Source: Melastoma dodecandrum (Eukaryota; Streptophyta; Magnoliopsida; Myrtales; Melastomataceae). Taken from it: DNA of 64,000 nt. Below are positions 34,865-46,089 of the stretch, one piece after another; the first letter of the stretch is position 1; every line of letters starts with the position of its first letter. Both the position numbers and the translations under genes were made by a program. The stretch is from NCBI GenBank assembly GCA_029817715.1, contig JARUPY010000271.1:1488001-1552000 (forward strand), written 5' to 3'. The notes below the pieces were generated by a model. It ran no database searches and was not told the DNA's origin. It saw only the letters and a program-made list of their open reading frames with translations.

Positions 34865-36130
34865 ATGGAAAACACCCCTCTTGCCCTAAATGCCCCTGTC
34901 TCCATTGAGCCAAGTTCTTCTTTCCACAGATCTACTTCTAGCATTGAATCTCTTTATGAAATTTCTCATGAGGACTGTGACACTAATCAAGTGGTTAATA
35001 CTAAGCTCCCCTTGCTTAGTCCATATACTGCCTTTCATAAACCATCCGCAGGACCAATCAGACGAATAAGGATCCTAATCAGACACCCTGCATCACCCGC
35101 CCTTGAATATGTCCAGACAAACAAATTCAGTCAACATCCTATTTTGGGGACTCAGAAAGAACAATTTGTTTCCTTACAATTGCCTACAGAATTCCCTGGA
35201 CAATGGACAGAAAAAGGTTACACACATCTCCATTTTGGAGCCATAAGACTTGCCCTGACTTATCATGGACGTAAAGGACTGCCCGTTACAGCAAGAATGG
35301 CCCTATTGGATACTAGATACATGGAATATCAACATGCCGTTATTGGGACAATTGAAACAACACTAAATGCGGGAACAGTTTTTGTAACCCTGTACCCTAA
35401 CTTCTGCATCTCTCTCCGAGACCCAAAGGTCTTGTCAGCTTTGCAGGTTCAACTTCAGCTCTGTGGCGCCACTATGGAATCAGAATCCATCGAGGCTACT
35501 CTCCATTATCAGATGGCATATCGAGTCCAGAACCATGCTCTGGATATAAGCATGCCAAATGATTCGCATGATTCCTTGCTCATCGTGGCAGATTACCACA
35601 ACCAAAGAGCTCCTACCTGCATTCATATTCCAAGACAGATTCCACGTGCGGAACTCTTGAAGTTACTCCCAGAAAGATGGGTAACTAATTATGAACAGAT
35701 CAAGAAGCAGACTGCACCCATTGCGCCAATCCAGTCTACATCTCCTACGTTCATAAGGAATAAAGAGGGATCTGTGACAATCAAATTTGATAGATCACAA
35801 GAAAAGGAGCCAGCTACACCACCTATTTTCCCCACAATGTTCATGGTACAACCGGTTCCTAAAAAGAAAAAACCCGACTCCCTTAACAAGATTATTCATT
35901 CCTTTGATGGTCAAGGAAACCCAATTTTTCTCTTTCGGGACCCCCAGTCACAACACTGCTATTGGGATGTGGGAAAATGTCCAGCAGACTGCGACTGCGA
36001 TGACTGTGAGGAATCTGATTATTCCAGCCAAAGGAGCAAAAGAAGTTGCCGGAAAGGGAAAAATCTCCCAGACTCAGACAGTGATTCCGATGATGACGAG
36101 GATCAACACCCAAAAGAAGGTCAGCCATGA
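34865..36130 (+). CDS. Pararetroviral movement protein (30K superfamily), 421 aa
   Basis: Virus cell-to-cell movement protein. The first ATG in frame is at 34865. The core runs roughly 60-260, with the strand FVSLQLPTEFPGQW, a GAIRLALTYHGRKG segment and the 30K motif LLDTRY, whose Asp149 is the conserved residue. The C-terminal part has an unusual Cys/Asp cluster (about residues 370-386) followed by an Arg/Ser/Asp tail. The stop codon overlaps the next ATG (ATGA at 36127-36130), typical of compact viral ORF order. The frame is open throughout, with no internal breaks. The family call rests on domain-level resemblance. Confidence 0.8.
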   Translation: MENTPLALNAPVSIEPSSSFHRSTSSIESLYEISHEDCDTNQVVNTKLPLLSPYTAFHKPSAGPIRRIRILIRHPASPALEYVQTNKFSQHPILGTQKEQFVSLQLPTEFPGQWTEKGYTHLHFGAIRLALTYHGRKGLPVTARMALLDTRYMEYQHAVIGTIETTLNAGTVFVTLYPNFCISLRDPKVLSALQVQLQLCGATMESESIEATLHYQMAYRVQNHALDISMPNDSHDSLLIVADYHNQRAPTCIHIPRQIPRAELLKLLPERWVTNYEQIKKQTAPIAPIQSTSPTFIRNKEGSVTIKFDRSQEKEPATPPIFPTMFMVQPVPKKKKPDSLNKIIHSFDGQGNPIFLFRDPQSQHCYWDVGKCPADCDCDDCEESDYSSQRSKRSCRKGKNLPDSDSDSDDDEDQHPKEGQP

Positions 36131-38484
36131 CAGTGCCTACTCATCAGAACCAGGCATGGCAATATTTGGCAGATTTGACAAAGGATACAAGGCGACCACT
36201 AAAAACAAAACAGTCAGTACTTCCCTGCTATAAGCCAATCCTTAAATGGGAAAAGAAAAATTCCCATAAGCCAATATCACCTGCTACTAAACCAACAAAG
36301 AAAGTTCCCCAGCCAGAGCCTTCTGCTACAATCACTACTTGCTCCCAAGAAGCTTTGTACACTTCGTATGGCGGACAAAAAATCCATACCCATGCACCAA
36401 TCATGATGATGCAACCAGAACACTCAGATACAGATCTGAGATTTCCGTCTCTTGAAGAATTTACTCACAACAATGTAAGGTATGCTTCCAAAATACCAAT
36501 ACCTACGGCAGTAGACCAAGCCGGACATCCAATGAAAAACAGCCTTGCAGAAACAGTGCTCAACTGGCAAAGCCAAAATGCCATTGCACAAAACACTGCC
36601 CTCACCACCATTTGCAAAAAGGTACAAAATATGGAGCATCATTTGGAAAAGGTAGAATCAAGCCTTAATCAACAAGGTACTCGGCTCTTAGAGAAAATGG
36701 ATCAACATCAAAGTCAGACACATAAGGTACTGAGAGTTCTCCTACACACCTTGGATAATTTTGAACAAGGAAGATATCCGTCTTATTTTAGGTCGGATCC
36801 AGATGAAGAGATTGCTAAATTAAAACGTCAGATCAAAGCAATCCAAGACGATCCAAACCCAATCTCCAAAGCATCAGATTTCATGAACTTTGGACGATCT
36901 AGCTCTTATTCTCCTCTACAAGAGCATGCCAAAGGACATAATCTCTTCGGGAACCCTGAGAAAAGAGATATTGCGGATATCAGAGAAATAGTTCGAAAAC
37001 AGAAAAAGGAAGAACGCAGAAAGGACGACATCAGAACAGGAAAAAAGAAATTTTCCAGTTCCTCTCGACCACAACGTTCTCCAAGTCCTACAGGATCTTC
37101 TAGTCTTCCTATGCCGACCCATCAATTATTGATCAAAGAAGACAGATTGCTAAGTAACCCCCAGATTTCTATTCCGCATTGGTTGAAGCCAGCTCTTCAA
37201 CAAAACCATTACAGTAGTGACTCTTCCATGGCCAGCTCCATATCCTGGCCAAGCGAACCTGATATGTTACATCAGTTCACTGAGCATCAGACCAATAAGC
37301 ACATAAATAAAAGTCCATACATGTTCCTGACAAAAACTCCAGGAGAATCAGTTTCTTCACAAACCTCAACAGATTCAGAAGACACAGAAGAAGAATCAAG
37401 CTATGATGAGTTAATCTCCGAATCCTCCCTCGAATCAGTATTCTCCGAGGATCCACAAATACTCATGGCAGATAATAATCCACATGTAGATGAACCTGAA
37501 AGCTCTTTTGATCATTCCTTAGATGAAAATCAAGATCATCATACTTTTAAGGAACATGGATCCTTAAAGTTCACCCTTGATGACCTTGAACTAGACAAGT
37601 GGCCTCAAAGATTTAAAGATTTCTATGCATGGTGCCTACAGAAGAGACTAACTGTTCCATCCTCTGCAGACATTCTTTCTGAATTAACTGCCCGATTCAC
37701 CGGAATGCTACAAACATGGTGGAACCAATTACCAGAACAGATACAAGTGCAATTCATTAGCCTTCCTTTCCAAGACTTTCTTACTCAACTCTACACAAAT
37801 TTCATTGGAAGCCCAAAAAATCTGATTGATGATCAACGGAAAGAATTCTTCAACAGAAGATGTTGTTCCTATCGGAAGAAGGATATCAACCGGCATTTCA
37901 AACGGATGGTGACACTCTTTATCAACCTTGGTGCAAATAATGCCCTCAAACTAGTTTTCCTGTCTTCCCTAACGGAACCCGTCTCCTCATTGGTGGAAAA
38001 GGAATTGACAGCAAAGAACTTAAAGATCATGGACTTAACTGTTGGGCAAATCATTCAAACAGTTCACTTTGCTATAAAGGAATTATGCCAAAGACGAGAA
38101 GTCATCAGAGAATTCCTCAAGCATGACAAGAGACTAGATATTGCCTGCAAACCAGTCAGGTATCTTACCAAGTGTACTAAAGCTGATTTGTGCACTTGTC
38201 CAAGTTTCCCTGAACGCCGAATCTCCAAGAAAAAATGATTTGGAAAACGGCTTAAATCCAATAAAGTCACTCAACACTATAAACCCAGAATACCCAAGAA
38301 AGGGTTCTCCAAGAAACTGACGTATGGAAGAAGAAAGCGTTATTTACGCTTCAAACAACGACGGTCTCCAGACAAAAAATCCTCTAAATGCTTTGTCTGC
38401 AACAAGCAAGGACACTTTGCTAAAGACGGTCCAAAAAGGCAGAAGAAGTTTGTGGCTCAGCTAGAAAAGGAACTCCAGTGCTAA
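36127..38484 (+). pseudogene. Pararetroviral capsid/coiled-coil ORF interrupted by a stop and with a defective zinc knuckle
   Basis: The ORF runs 703 codons to a TGA at 38236-38238. The same frame then stays open for 81 more codons to TAA at 38482-38484. Upstream parts: a Lys/Pro-rich start, a coiled coil near residues 165-215, a basic Ser/Arg patch, an acidic Ser/Glu/Asp stretch, then a gag/capsid-like helical domain (about 485-690). The post-stop segment is basic and holds a CCHC knuckle at 38389-38430. Its fourth ligand codon reads Gly (GGT) in place of Cys. Two independent defects indicate neutral decay. The arrangement matches caulimovirid coat proteins, which end in a CCHC knuckle. Confidence 0.75.
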
Positions 38485-38553
38485 AAAGGCAAAAACCCTT
38501 TTCACCTCTCTTGAAAATTGTCATCGCAAAACCTTCTCCTTTTAAATTCTGGG

Positions 38554-38591
38554 TCAACAAGAGGTATGAAGAGGATTACCCCTCTTGTTGA
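38554..38591. repeat. Inverted repeat (11-bp arms) just after the viral fragment
   Basis: TCAACAAGAGG at 38554-38564 pairs with CCTCTTGTTGA at 38581-38591, leaving a 16-base loop. It lies about 70 bp after the last viral codon. Chance occurrence is possible. Confidence 0.6.
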
Positions 38592-41500
38592 GGCTCCATG
38601 AGTCATGACCCTGAATCTCTTTCCATCTCCTCGATTCGTTGGGTGGTGATGATCGAGCTTTTCTTTTGGGGAGGTTGTGGGTAGGGGAGGGGATTCATTC
38701 AGTGAGGGCTCGTAGGTAAGGGAAAAGCTAAAACAGGAGGACAAACCTCTCCCCCACCCTTCTGCATCAGGGTCATCGCTGGAAGGACATGGACAGGGAC
38801 TCCTCAACTGCAACACCGGTAAGAATGTACAGGGGAAGAACAAGATCTAAGCAAGTTTTTATCTTTTGGGATCCGCATCTTGTTACATCCACGGTTGCGG
38901 AACAGAGTCACGGTTATTCGGGCTAATACAATACAAATCCAGCTGGTGTTGTGAGTTGTAGGTGCAGCAGTTCCATTCATCAAAGACAGTTCAAACCGCT
39001 TTGACAGGAAGTCAGATGAACTTCAATAACATGTCCTAAACAGGCGGGCGGAAAATTTGGAGATGATGATGAAGTGGGCCTGCTTTTGTGGTTTCTGACA
39101 CTGAACCCATCTTCACGGGTCAATACTTCAAGCCCAATTGGCATTCCTCGTTGCAAAAGCCCGGCCCATTTGGACGGGAAATTTTATTTGTACATACATC
39201 CCCAAGGGTTTGATCCTAGAAATTGAAGTCACGATCTACGTGCAAAAAATATCTAACCGTCACATATACAAATCAACCCACTCGCCCATCCCTGCTGGCT
39301 AGTTCGCATCCGGCACGAAAATAGTGTCGCCTTACATGCATTCTCCAGGGAACTTACGTTTGTTCCGGGAAATCCACAAAAGGAACGAGCTAATCATGCT
39401 GTCTTTCGATGAGCAGCGCTCGTACGGAGACACTCAAGTCAATCGTCGGATTTTCTTCTCTGATTCGGAGAGCCTGTCTTTTAACCTAGTCAACTGCATA
39501 ATGCCGTCTCGATTAATCTTCCAGGATCCGGCATCTCGAACCAAATTTCGAGTCCCGTATTTGTTTGTCGAATATTTCCGATAAGTTTTATTAGTCAACA
39601 AGATAAGATTGAAGATCTTGTTCCAATTAGGACGAAAACAGAACCTTCTCAAGAAGGTACCTAAAATACTTAACTGGCTGAAAGAAATTAAAGCTTACCT
39701 GCCCATTTTTTCTTTATAAAAAAAGCTAATATTATGTGTGGCTCGAGGAAGTCTTGATGTTAGATACATTAGAGATTACGTCATGGATTACGTCTCATGT
39801 GACTTAACATGCGATTATCACAAGAGGGCCGATTATCTCTTTCCTCGTTAGGAGCGTAAATAAACAGCGTGCCTTTTCATTACAAGACAAATCAATAGTG
39901 TCACTAAGAAAAAAGGGAAAAACAAACCCTTCTTCCAAAAAGGATTGATGGAAAATCAAAATTAGACAAGAAATCGGAAATACGAGGATGTTTAGCAATG
40001 GCTAGATCTCATGCGAGTTAATGCGACGTCCTACAATCAACAAGGTAATGTCATGATACATGCATGCAATTTTGGTCATTTACTACTTGGTGGTCAGATT
40101 AGATGACTTGGGAGGTGGGGAGGGGAATAAAAAAAAGCATCCGGGACTTTGCATATGTCGCTTGTCACTCGACCTTCCTTGTCGATACAACATTCCCTCA
40201 TACGTGAAAAACCAAATGCCTAGTGCCATAAGGAAAAGGAAAAAAAAGTACCAAATTTGTCAAGAAAAGACTTGGCAATTTGCTTACCTTTCTGTCCTTT
40301 CTTCTTTTGTTTTATTGGAAGTTGAGGAAAAGGGGATGAGATTTTGCCATTAAACTAGAAAAAGTGCCCCGCATAACATGGGGCACGTAGTAACATTGCT
40401 TCACGTCTCTCCAATCTCAAGCTAACACCCCCGATTCATTTATGGTATCGAGAACTCCATCCACAACCGACTGCACTTCATGCATGAATCCTTCGTTCTT
40501 ATCTTAATGCCAAGAAAAATTGTCAATTAGAATCATTAAAACAAAACGGACAGCGCGGAAAAATCAAGTTTCAATTAAGGGAGGGAATATCATTCGCCCT
40601 AGTTAGAAAAAATAAGTGAATAGAAGACAACGAGAGCTCAGACAAAGAAAGAACTAATCTTCACCCTCGAAAGAAACACAGAGTTGAATAACATCTAAAC
40701 CCAAGAGTTTAAAACTAATGATAGAGTTGTGATTGCTTGTTGCTCTTATATCGTTACTTAATGCGAAAAGCCTATTTATACAAAATTCTAACCGTTGCCT
40801 AAGATTATGGGACCATCTTCATGCTGGGTCACGTAGCATCTCAAACATTACAGGATTGTGCATTTTTCTCCCACTTCGACTCGAATCCTAACAAACCTCA
40901 TCACATTGAGTCACCTAGTTCCGCACGACGTGGTACTTCCAACTGGCTCCTTAACCTTGTAATGTGTGTTCCTAAATAGCTTCCACGTCCTTTATTCAAA
41001 CGAGCTTCGAGGGAATGTTGGAAACTGAACGACTTAGGACTAGGCAAAACAACTGCTTCCTCTCGGCCGAACCAGTACTAAACGAATGTCACATGTACTC
41101 TCTTCGAGGTAAAGGAGGCGAACGAGATCGGTGTAACACCTTGTAGCGGGTCTGAACTAATCCGTAGTCCTCTGCAGATTTATTGGGCTTATTATGGCTC
41201 ATAATTTTTCGTAGGGAACTAATATACCACTAGGAGAATAGACGGTCTATAACCATTTGGTCAAATGGATGTGATGTTGAATTCAGGCCCCTAATATGTC
41301 AGGTGAGTAACAGCCTAGTGCATGTGCATGGAGAGCCAGAGTGTGTCTGTGTCCGGCCACTACCGAAAAATTATTGATCCACCCATTAAACAAAAAACAT
41401 TGGTGGGGAATGCCGTACTTTTCCTAACACGTGCCTTGTTGTCGCTTCTTGTGTGAAAATGAACGTTTGATTTTATATATGTTAACGTGACATGATAATT

Positions 41501-43365
41501 TCGATTTGAATTTCATATAAATATATTCTTATTATTTTTATTATGCTTTTTCATTTTGCCAATTCAGAAAAGAAAAGAATTCGTGTGAGGGGGGAGGGGG
41601 CAGGGCAGCACTAAGGAAGAATTGTAGGCCATGACACGACACATGAATGTGGTAAAAGGGGGGTTGATGCCATCACCATCTTTCAACTTCATCTTGCCAA
41701 TTTGGAAATTCCCATTGCGACGCGTGTTACTCATTGGGCATGACCCCCCTTGGTTCCTCTCTATCCTGAAAAGAACCTAAGTGCGAAAACAAAAGCAATG
41801 TTGGATTAGATGTCTTGGTGTGGGGTTCCTCCAAATTGGATTGTCTGGGGGGCTTTCTGAATTTCGTGCAACCTAATTGGTTAAAGTTTCCGGAAAAGTA
41901 GGAATATTTATAAGGTCTGACAAAGATTGTTGTAATAAGCATTGCCATACTTAGTTTAGTAACATTAACTTAGATGGTAAGAAAGGATAAGGATGAACAA
42001 TTAATTGTGTGAGAGGGAAACAAGGGGTGGGGTGATTAGACTAGCTAGATTAGTGTAGAGCAGTAGATGAGATTAGATTATTCCCTTTGATGTAAACTCG
42101 AGTCATAAAGAGCTGTGCCCCCTGCCATCTTTTGTTTCCTTTAGGTATGGACTAAAAATGTAAGACCGAGGGGGAGGATCGGGTTTTGGGCCAAAAGGTG
42201 TAAGCGCATGGCGTGGCATAAACGATTCCTTTTGTTAAGCTTTCCGAGTCGTGCCCTTTCTTTTGAAAATAAAATAAAATTTTTGGTTCGATATGGCAAG
42301 ATCATCTGGTAATAAAATAATGGATGTCATGTTTATTCCGACAGAGGCAACCCTTGTTTCCCCATCTTCCAACTTTGAATTCCATCATGTACAGCTATTG
42401 GCTCATAGATTCTAGGACTAAACAAGTCCTAACCATTGAACCCCTAATCCCTCCTCCTCTTAATTAATCGCCATTCGCGAATCCCTAAGCGTGCAATTAT
42501 GCCCGCACACTGAGAACCCTCCGGGCGTGGTCCTTGAGCTACACAGTAGGAGTCGTCGCAACTGATCTTTTTTTTAGAGGGAGTAAGAATTTGTTGAAGA
42601 GAGTATGGGATCAAAGCAATAATAATGTTCCGAAAATGGCAAAAGTGGTTACTAAAAAAGGATGTGTCCTCCCCTTTGCTTGAGAGATTGGACTCTGCTG
42701 AAAAATGGAAGCTCGCAAAACAAGTGCATTGAACCTGCATCCAGAAACATCCCGAAACCAGACAAACCCAAATGCACATGCAATAATAATATTCAGGAAA
42801 TATGACTAACGACCGGGAGATGCTCGAACACGTCGGTCTATTAGTAATTCCTCATATCCCGAAATAGGCGTCTATATTCGGACAGCAACTTAGGCAAAAC
42901 CCAGCTTAAAAGTCATCCCCGGTTCTATCGAAATCTCGAACTGTGTTCTGATTTATCTTTTCCTTTTCGATAATGACATAAAGGAAATGCACTTTAGAAA
43001 TGGAACGAACGAAAGGAATCGCCTCGAAACTATCCACGAGTGTATTCTCAACTTCAAGTAGGTGGTTGTTAGAAGCAAAACCTAAGGGGGATTGACACAA
43101 TCCGAGTAAAATGACTGTGATGGCATTGTGGGAAAGATAAAACTGTCTTTCCATGTCCGTGCAAGTATTTCCTCTACGGCATGCCTTTTGCTTTATATAC
43201 CCACGACGATAATATTACCTGTCAGGCGACGCATGATGGTGTATACAACTTACCCTTTGGCTTCTACTTATCCAACAGTGATCAAGTCCTTTGTGGTAAG
43301 ATTAGAAGCGACATTTGTTCACTTCCCTAAAAGGACATACCTTGACGCATGGCACACTCACTAAA

Positions 43366-43600
43366 TCTTCCGTGTTTCCCTCTCCCCCATCCAAAGATAA
43401 TCCATTCTACTTTCCCCTTCATCTTTATTGTACATAGTTTAATTGTAAGGTTTTAGGGGGGGGCGGGGGTGATTTGTCATGTTGTGCAACCCAAATAAAT
43501 TTAACCTCAACGAAACCCTTAAATTACGCCTTAATTTAGGGCATTATCTAGCCTTGACTTTTTTTAGTAACCCCTAAATCCTAATGCCTACGATTATTCA
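43366..43600. repeat. Diverged third member of the 52-54 kb repeat family
   Basis: Shares TCTTCCGTGTTTCCCTC with 52540 onwards, and an ACGCCTTAATT...AGGGCAT block with 52615 and 54278. The order is the same and the spacing differs. Confidence 0.5.
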
Positions 43601-43783
43601 TTCCCCCCACACCACAAAACCCTCCATTTCCCATGGTGTGTTTTCAGTCCAAGGCTTACTTTGTACACGTATATGATGAGATCGGATAGTAGTAGATTGT
43701 AGTCATTGTTGATTTTTGAGATGGGATTCGAATTCCATTCAAAAAGCTAATTAAGACCCAATTAGTGGATTTTTTTATTAACA

Positions 43784-43798
43784 CCCCCCCCCCCCCCC
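43784..43798. repeat. Poly(C) tract, 15 bases
   Basis: Uninterrupted C run followed by an A run. Confidence 0.95.
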
Positions 43799-44089
43799 AA
43801 AAAAATATAAATAAAAAGAAAAGAGATTCCCATGTACTATTTCTTTCGTTTCTTAATCGACACATAAAGACACCTCCTCCTCTCCCCAAATCCTCAATCG
43901 TACGAATTCGTGAAAAAATATAATGTGGATAAAGATGAGAAGTCACTGTGGCAACACCACGACCATTCAATTCATTTTTGCCCTTAAAAAATACTTTCGC
44001 GATACGATTACCTTTAACATTTATGTATATATATATACATTTATTTTGGCTTTCTAAAACCTTCTTCCCCTCGACAACTTTAAGCACAT

Positions 44090-44102
44090 GGGGGGGGGGG
44101 GG
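44090..44102. repeat. Poly(G) tract, 13 bases
   Basis: Uninterrupted G run in non-coding DNA. Confidence 0.95.
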
Positions 44103-44910
44103 AGCTCCACAGGTTTCTGACTATAGATTATGTTCGTAGATTAGTGTCGTCCGATTTTACGTGGGACACGTGTCGGAAGATATTAAATGGGAATTCATGT
44201 TACGTTGTTTAGAAAAATGAAGGGGTTTCCAGAGTGGTCTTTCAGGTGTGGGGGGGTCCCTTAGATCCGAAAATGGTGTGGATTAAATAATAAACAAATC
44301 ACGGCTTACTAGGTGGGTCTGTGTTAATGTGTCGATACGGGAGGATACGAAGATGTGGTCCAAACGTTGTCATCGATTTTTTTTTTTAATGTAGGAATAT
44401 GTTCTCTACTTAACGACCAATAAAAGAAATGGAGTAAAAACAAAATATGCTTTGGTGTTAATCGCATGCATGTGCGCCCCCCACCGGGGGGTAGGCAAAG
44501 TCATTTTTTTTTTCGTTTATATAATTTCGTGATACTTGTGGAAAGGTTAAAAAAAAAAGAATGGTATTCTCATGTCCTTCTTTTCCATAATTGAAAAATG
44601 GATGATTTTTTTTGGGGTAATCTGCATTTTTATTCAACGGACCGGATATGATTTCCATTAGTGTATATAATCCTGAGACCGTGCTTCCTTTTTTGGACAT
44701 AATATCTCTTTATATATATATATAATGGTAATCATAGAAGGGTTAAAATACAAACATAGTAACACGGAGATAATGTCACGGGAGATTTTAGATTACCCTA
44801 ATGGCAATTATATACACATTCGCTTAATAATAATAATAATAATTAGCTTAGTACTAAAAACAAAATTAAAAACCTTCGCCCTCCACCACCTAACTCCCCA
44901 GAAATAATTT

Positions 44911-45831
44911 TTACATGAAAGGACCGACCCACTGGATCCCGTCGATGATGCAGCCAGACTCGAGGAAGAACATGTCGTCGTCGTACCGAAAGTCCCCCGG
45001 CCACGGTGTCTGCTGGTCCATCATCGTGACCGAAGAGACCGGGCTGTTGCTCACGCCTCCTAACCCGTTGTCTAGCCGCTCCGACAATCTCCGGTTCTCG
45101 TTCTCAGCGTCCGCCAGCCTCTCTTTGAGCTTCAACACCTGTAATATGTGCACACACAAACACACAAACACGTACATATAAAACATCATCGTACGGAACG
45201 ACTGTACGTCTTATTCTATTATTATCCAAATACATCCACGTAATTATTTTTTTCTTTTTAAAAAAATTATATCTTATCATATCTACTTCGACTTTGTAAT
45301 AACGCGAGCCTTTTTCTTTTTATACGGTTTTATTACCTCGGCCTCGAGGCGGCATTTCTCGATGACGGCGTTCTCATGTGCGGACTTCAGCCGCGAGTAC
45401 TCCTCCTCCAGCTTCTTGCTCTTGAACCGGGCCCTCCGGTTCTGGAACCAAACGGCGACCTGCCGGGGATCGAGCTCCAGCTCTGCTGCCAGCTTGTCCT
45501 TCCTGTCGGACTCGAGCTTGTGCTCCTCGCTGAACCTCTGCTCCAGCAAGTTAACTTGTTCCTCGCTGAGCTTCCGCTTCTTCAACCCGGTGATCGTGCA
45601 CTGTTCTCCCCTGTTCCTCCTCCTCCTCCTCCTCTTCGGCTTCGCCTCTGAAACAAAAAAATTTCAGGAACCCCATGTAAGCCAAGAAACATAACATGAG
45701 TACCGGAAAAAAAAACCATTGCGAGAGCATTACGAACCTTGCGAGGGAGGTGCCAGTTGGGTGTAGATGTCGGGGAAGAGCTCCGAGATGAGGGCTAATT
45801 CGTCGTCGACAACGGCCGGGTTCCCGTTCAT
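44911..45831 (-). CDS. HD-Zip class I transcription factor (ATHB21/40/53 clade)
   Basis: Nuclear factor binding pseudopalindromic CAATNATTG; the Arabidopsis ATHB21/40/53 group acts in ABA/auxin responses and bud dormancy. Three exons join in phase: 45738-45831, 45337-45647 and 44911-45138, giving 210 residues (ATHB40 about 216). The start [20 protein letters not shown] is typical of this clade. A six-Arg run and [14 protein letters not shown] open the homeodomain (about 54-109), with the recognition helix [16 protein letters not shown]. The leucine zipper follows directly and spans the exon 2/3 junction ([17 protein letters not shown]). The C-terminus ends with an aromatic/acidic stretch. A solo LTR starts 259 bp upstream of the start codon. 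Confidence 0.95.
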
Positions 45832-45969
45832 GGCTATCAGCGTTTCCCCTGTATGGGATGGTATAACAATGTCTAGGAGGGACGACGAGTGCGAAGAAAG
45901 GAGAGAATTTGGGGAGTGTAGAGGGAAGAGGAAGGGAGAATGTGAAGGGCAGAGTGGAACGATTTCGAT

Positions 45970-45977
45970 TATAAATA
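45970..45977 (-). promoter_or_regulatory. Possible TATA box of the HD-Zip I gene
   Basis: TATTTATA on the minus strand, about 140 bp upstream of the ATG and 112 bp from the solo LTR border. Confidence 0.35.
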
Positions 45978-46089
45978 GAGAAAAAAATCAGATGGATGGG
46001 GGTGATGCGTGGAATCATGGGACATACTTGGCCTTGAGGTGAAAATTTACAAAGCTACCCTTGTGGTGGTGCCCAATGTGAAGTGAAAT

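Larger units (their letters stand above)
32800..38500 (+). mobile_element. Endogenous caulimovirid (pararetrovirus) fragment, polymerase missing
   Basis: Approximate borders. Order on the plus strand: a 229-aa ORF, a compact promoter and polyA signal, a leader with a 122-aa ORF and tandem repeats, a tRNA-iMet primer-binding site, a movement-protein ORF, and a capsid-type ORF ending in a zinc knuckle. No protease, reverse transcriptase or RNase H follows and no LTRs flank it. That fits a circular viral genome integrated as a partial, permuted piece. Decay is visible: an in-frame stop and a lost zinc ligand in the capsid ORF. The movement-protein domain and the absence of LTRs argue against an ordinary LTR retrotransposon. 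Genus is not assigned; florendovirus-like or another endogenous lineage are candidates. Confidence 0.85.
38485..44910. other. Long intergenic region without recognised genes
   Basis: About 6.4 kb of AT-rich DNA. It holds a short inverted repeat (38554-38591), a poly(C) run (43784-43798), a poly(G) run (44090-44102) and a diverged copy of a sequence also found near 52.5 kb (43366-43600). No ORF shows splice-consistent extension or a recognisable domain. Confidence 0.6.

Noticed and set aside
38502..38843. 113-codon minus-strand ORF after the viral fragment
   Set aside because: No recognisable domain; Pro/Ser-rich and likely chance.
42444..42779. 111-codon minus-strand ORF with several Cys
   Set aside because: Considered as a small secreted Cys-rich peptide, but Cys spacing fits no family and there is no clear signal peptide.
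45551..46018. 155-codon minus-strand ORF across HD-Zip exons 1-2
   Set aside because: Wrong frame through an intron; the Glu run is the shifted Arg run of the real protein.
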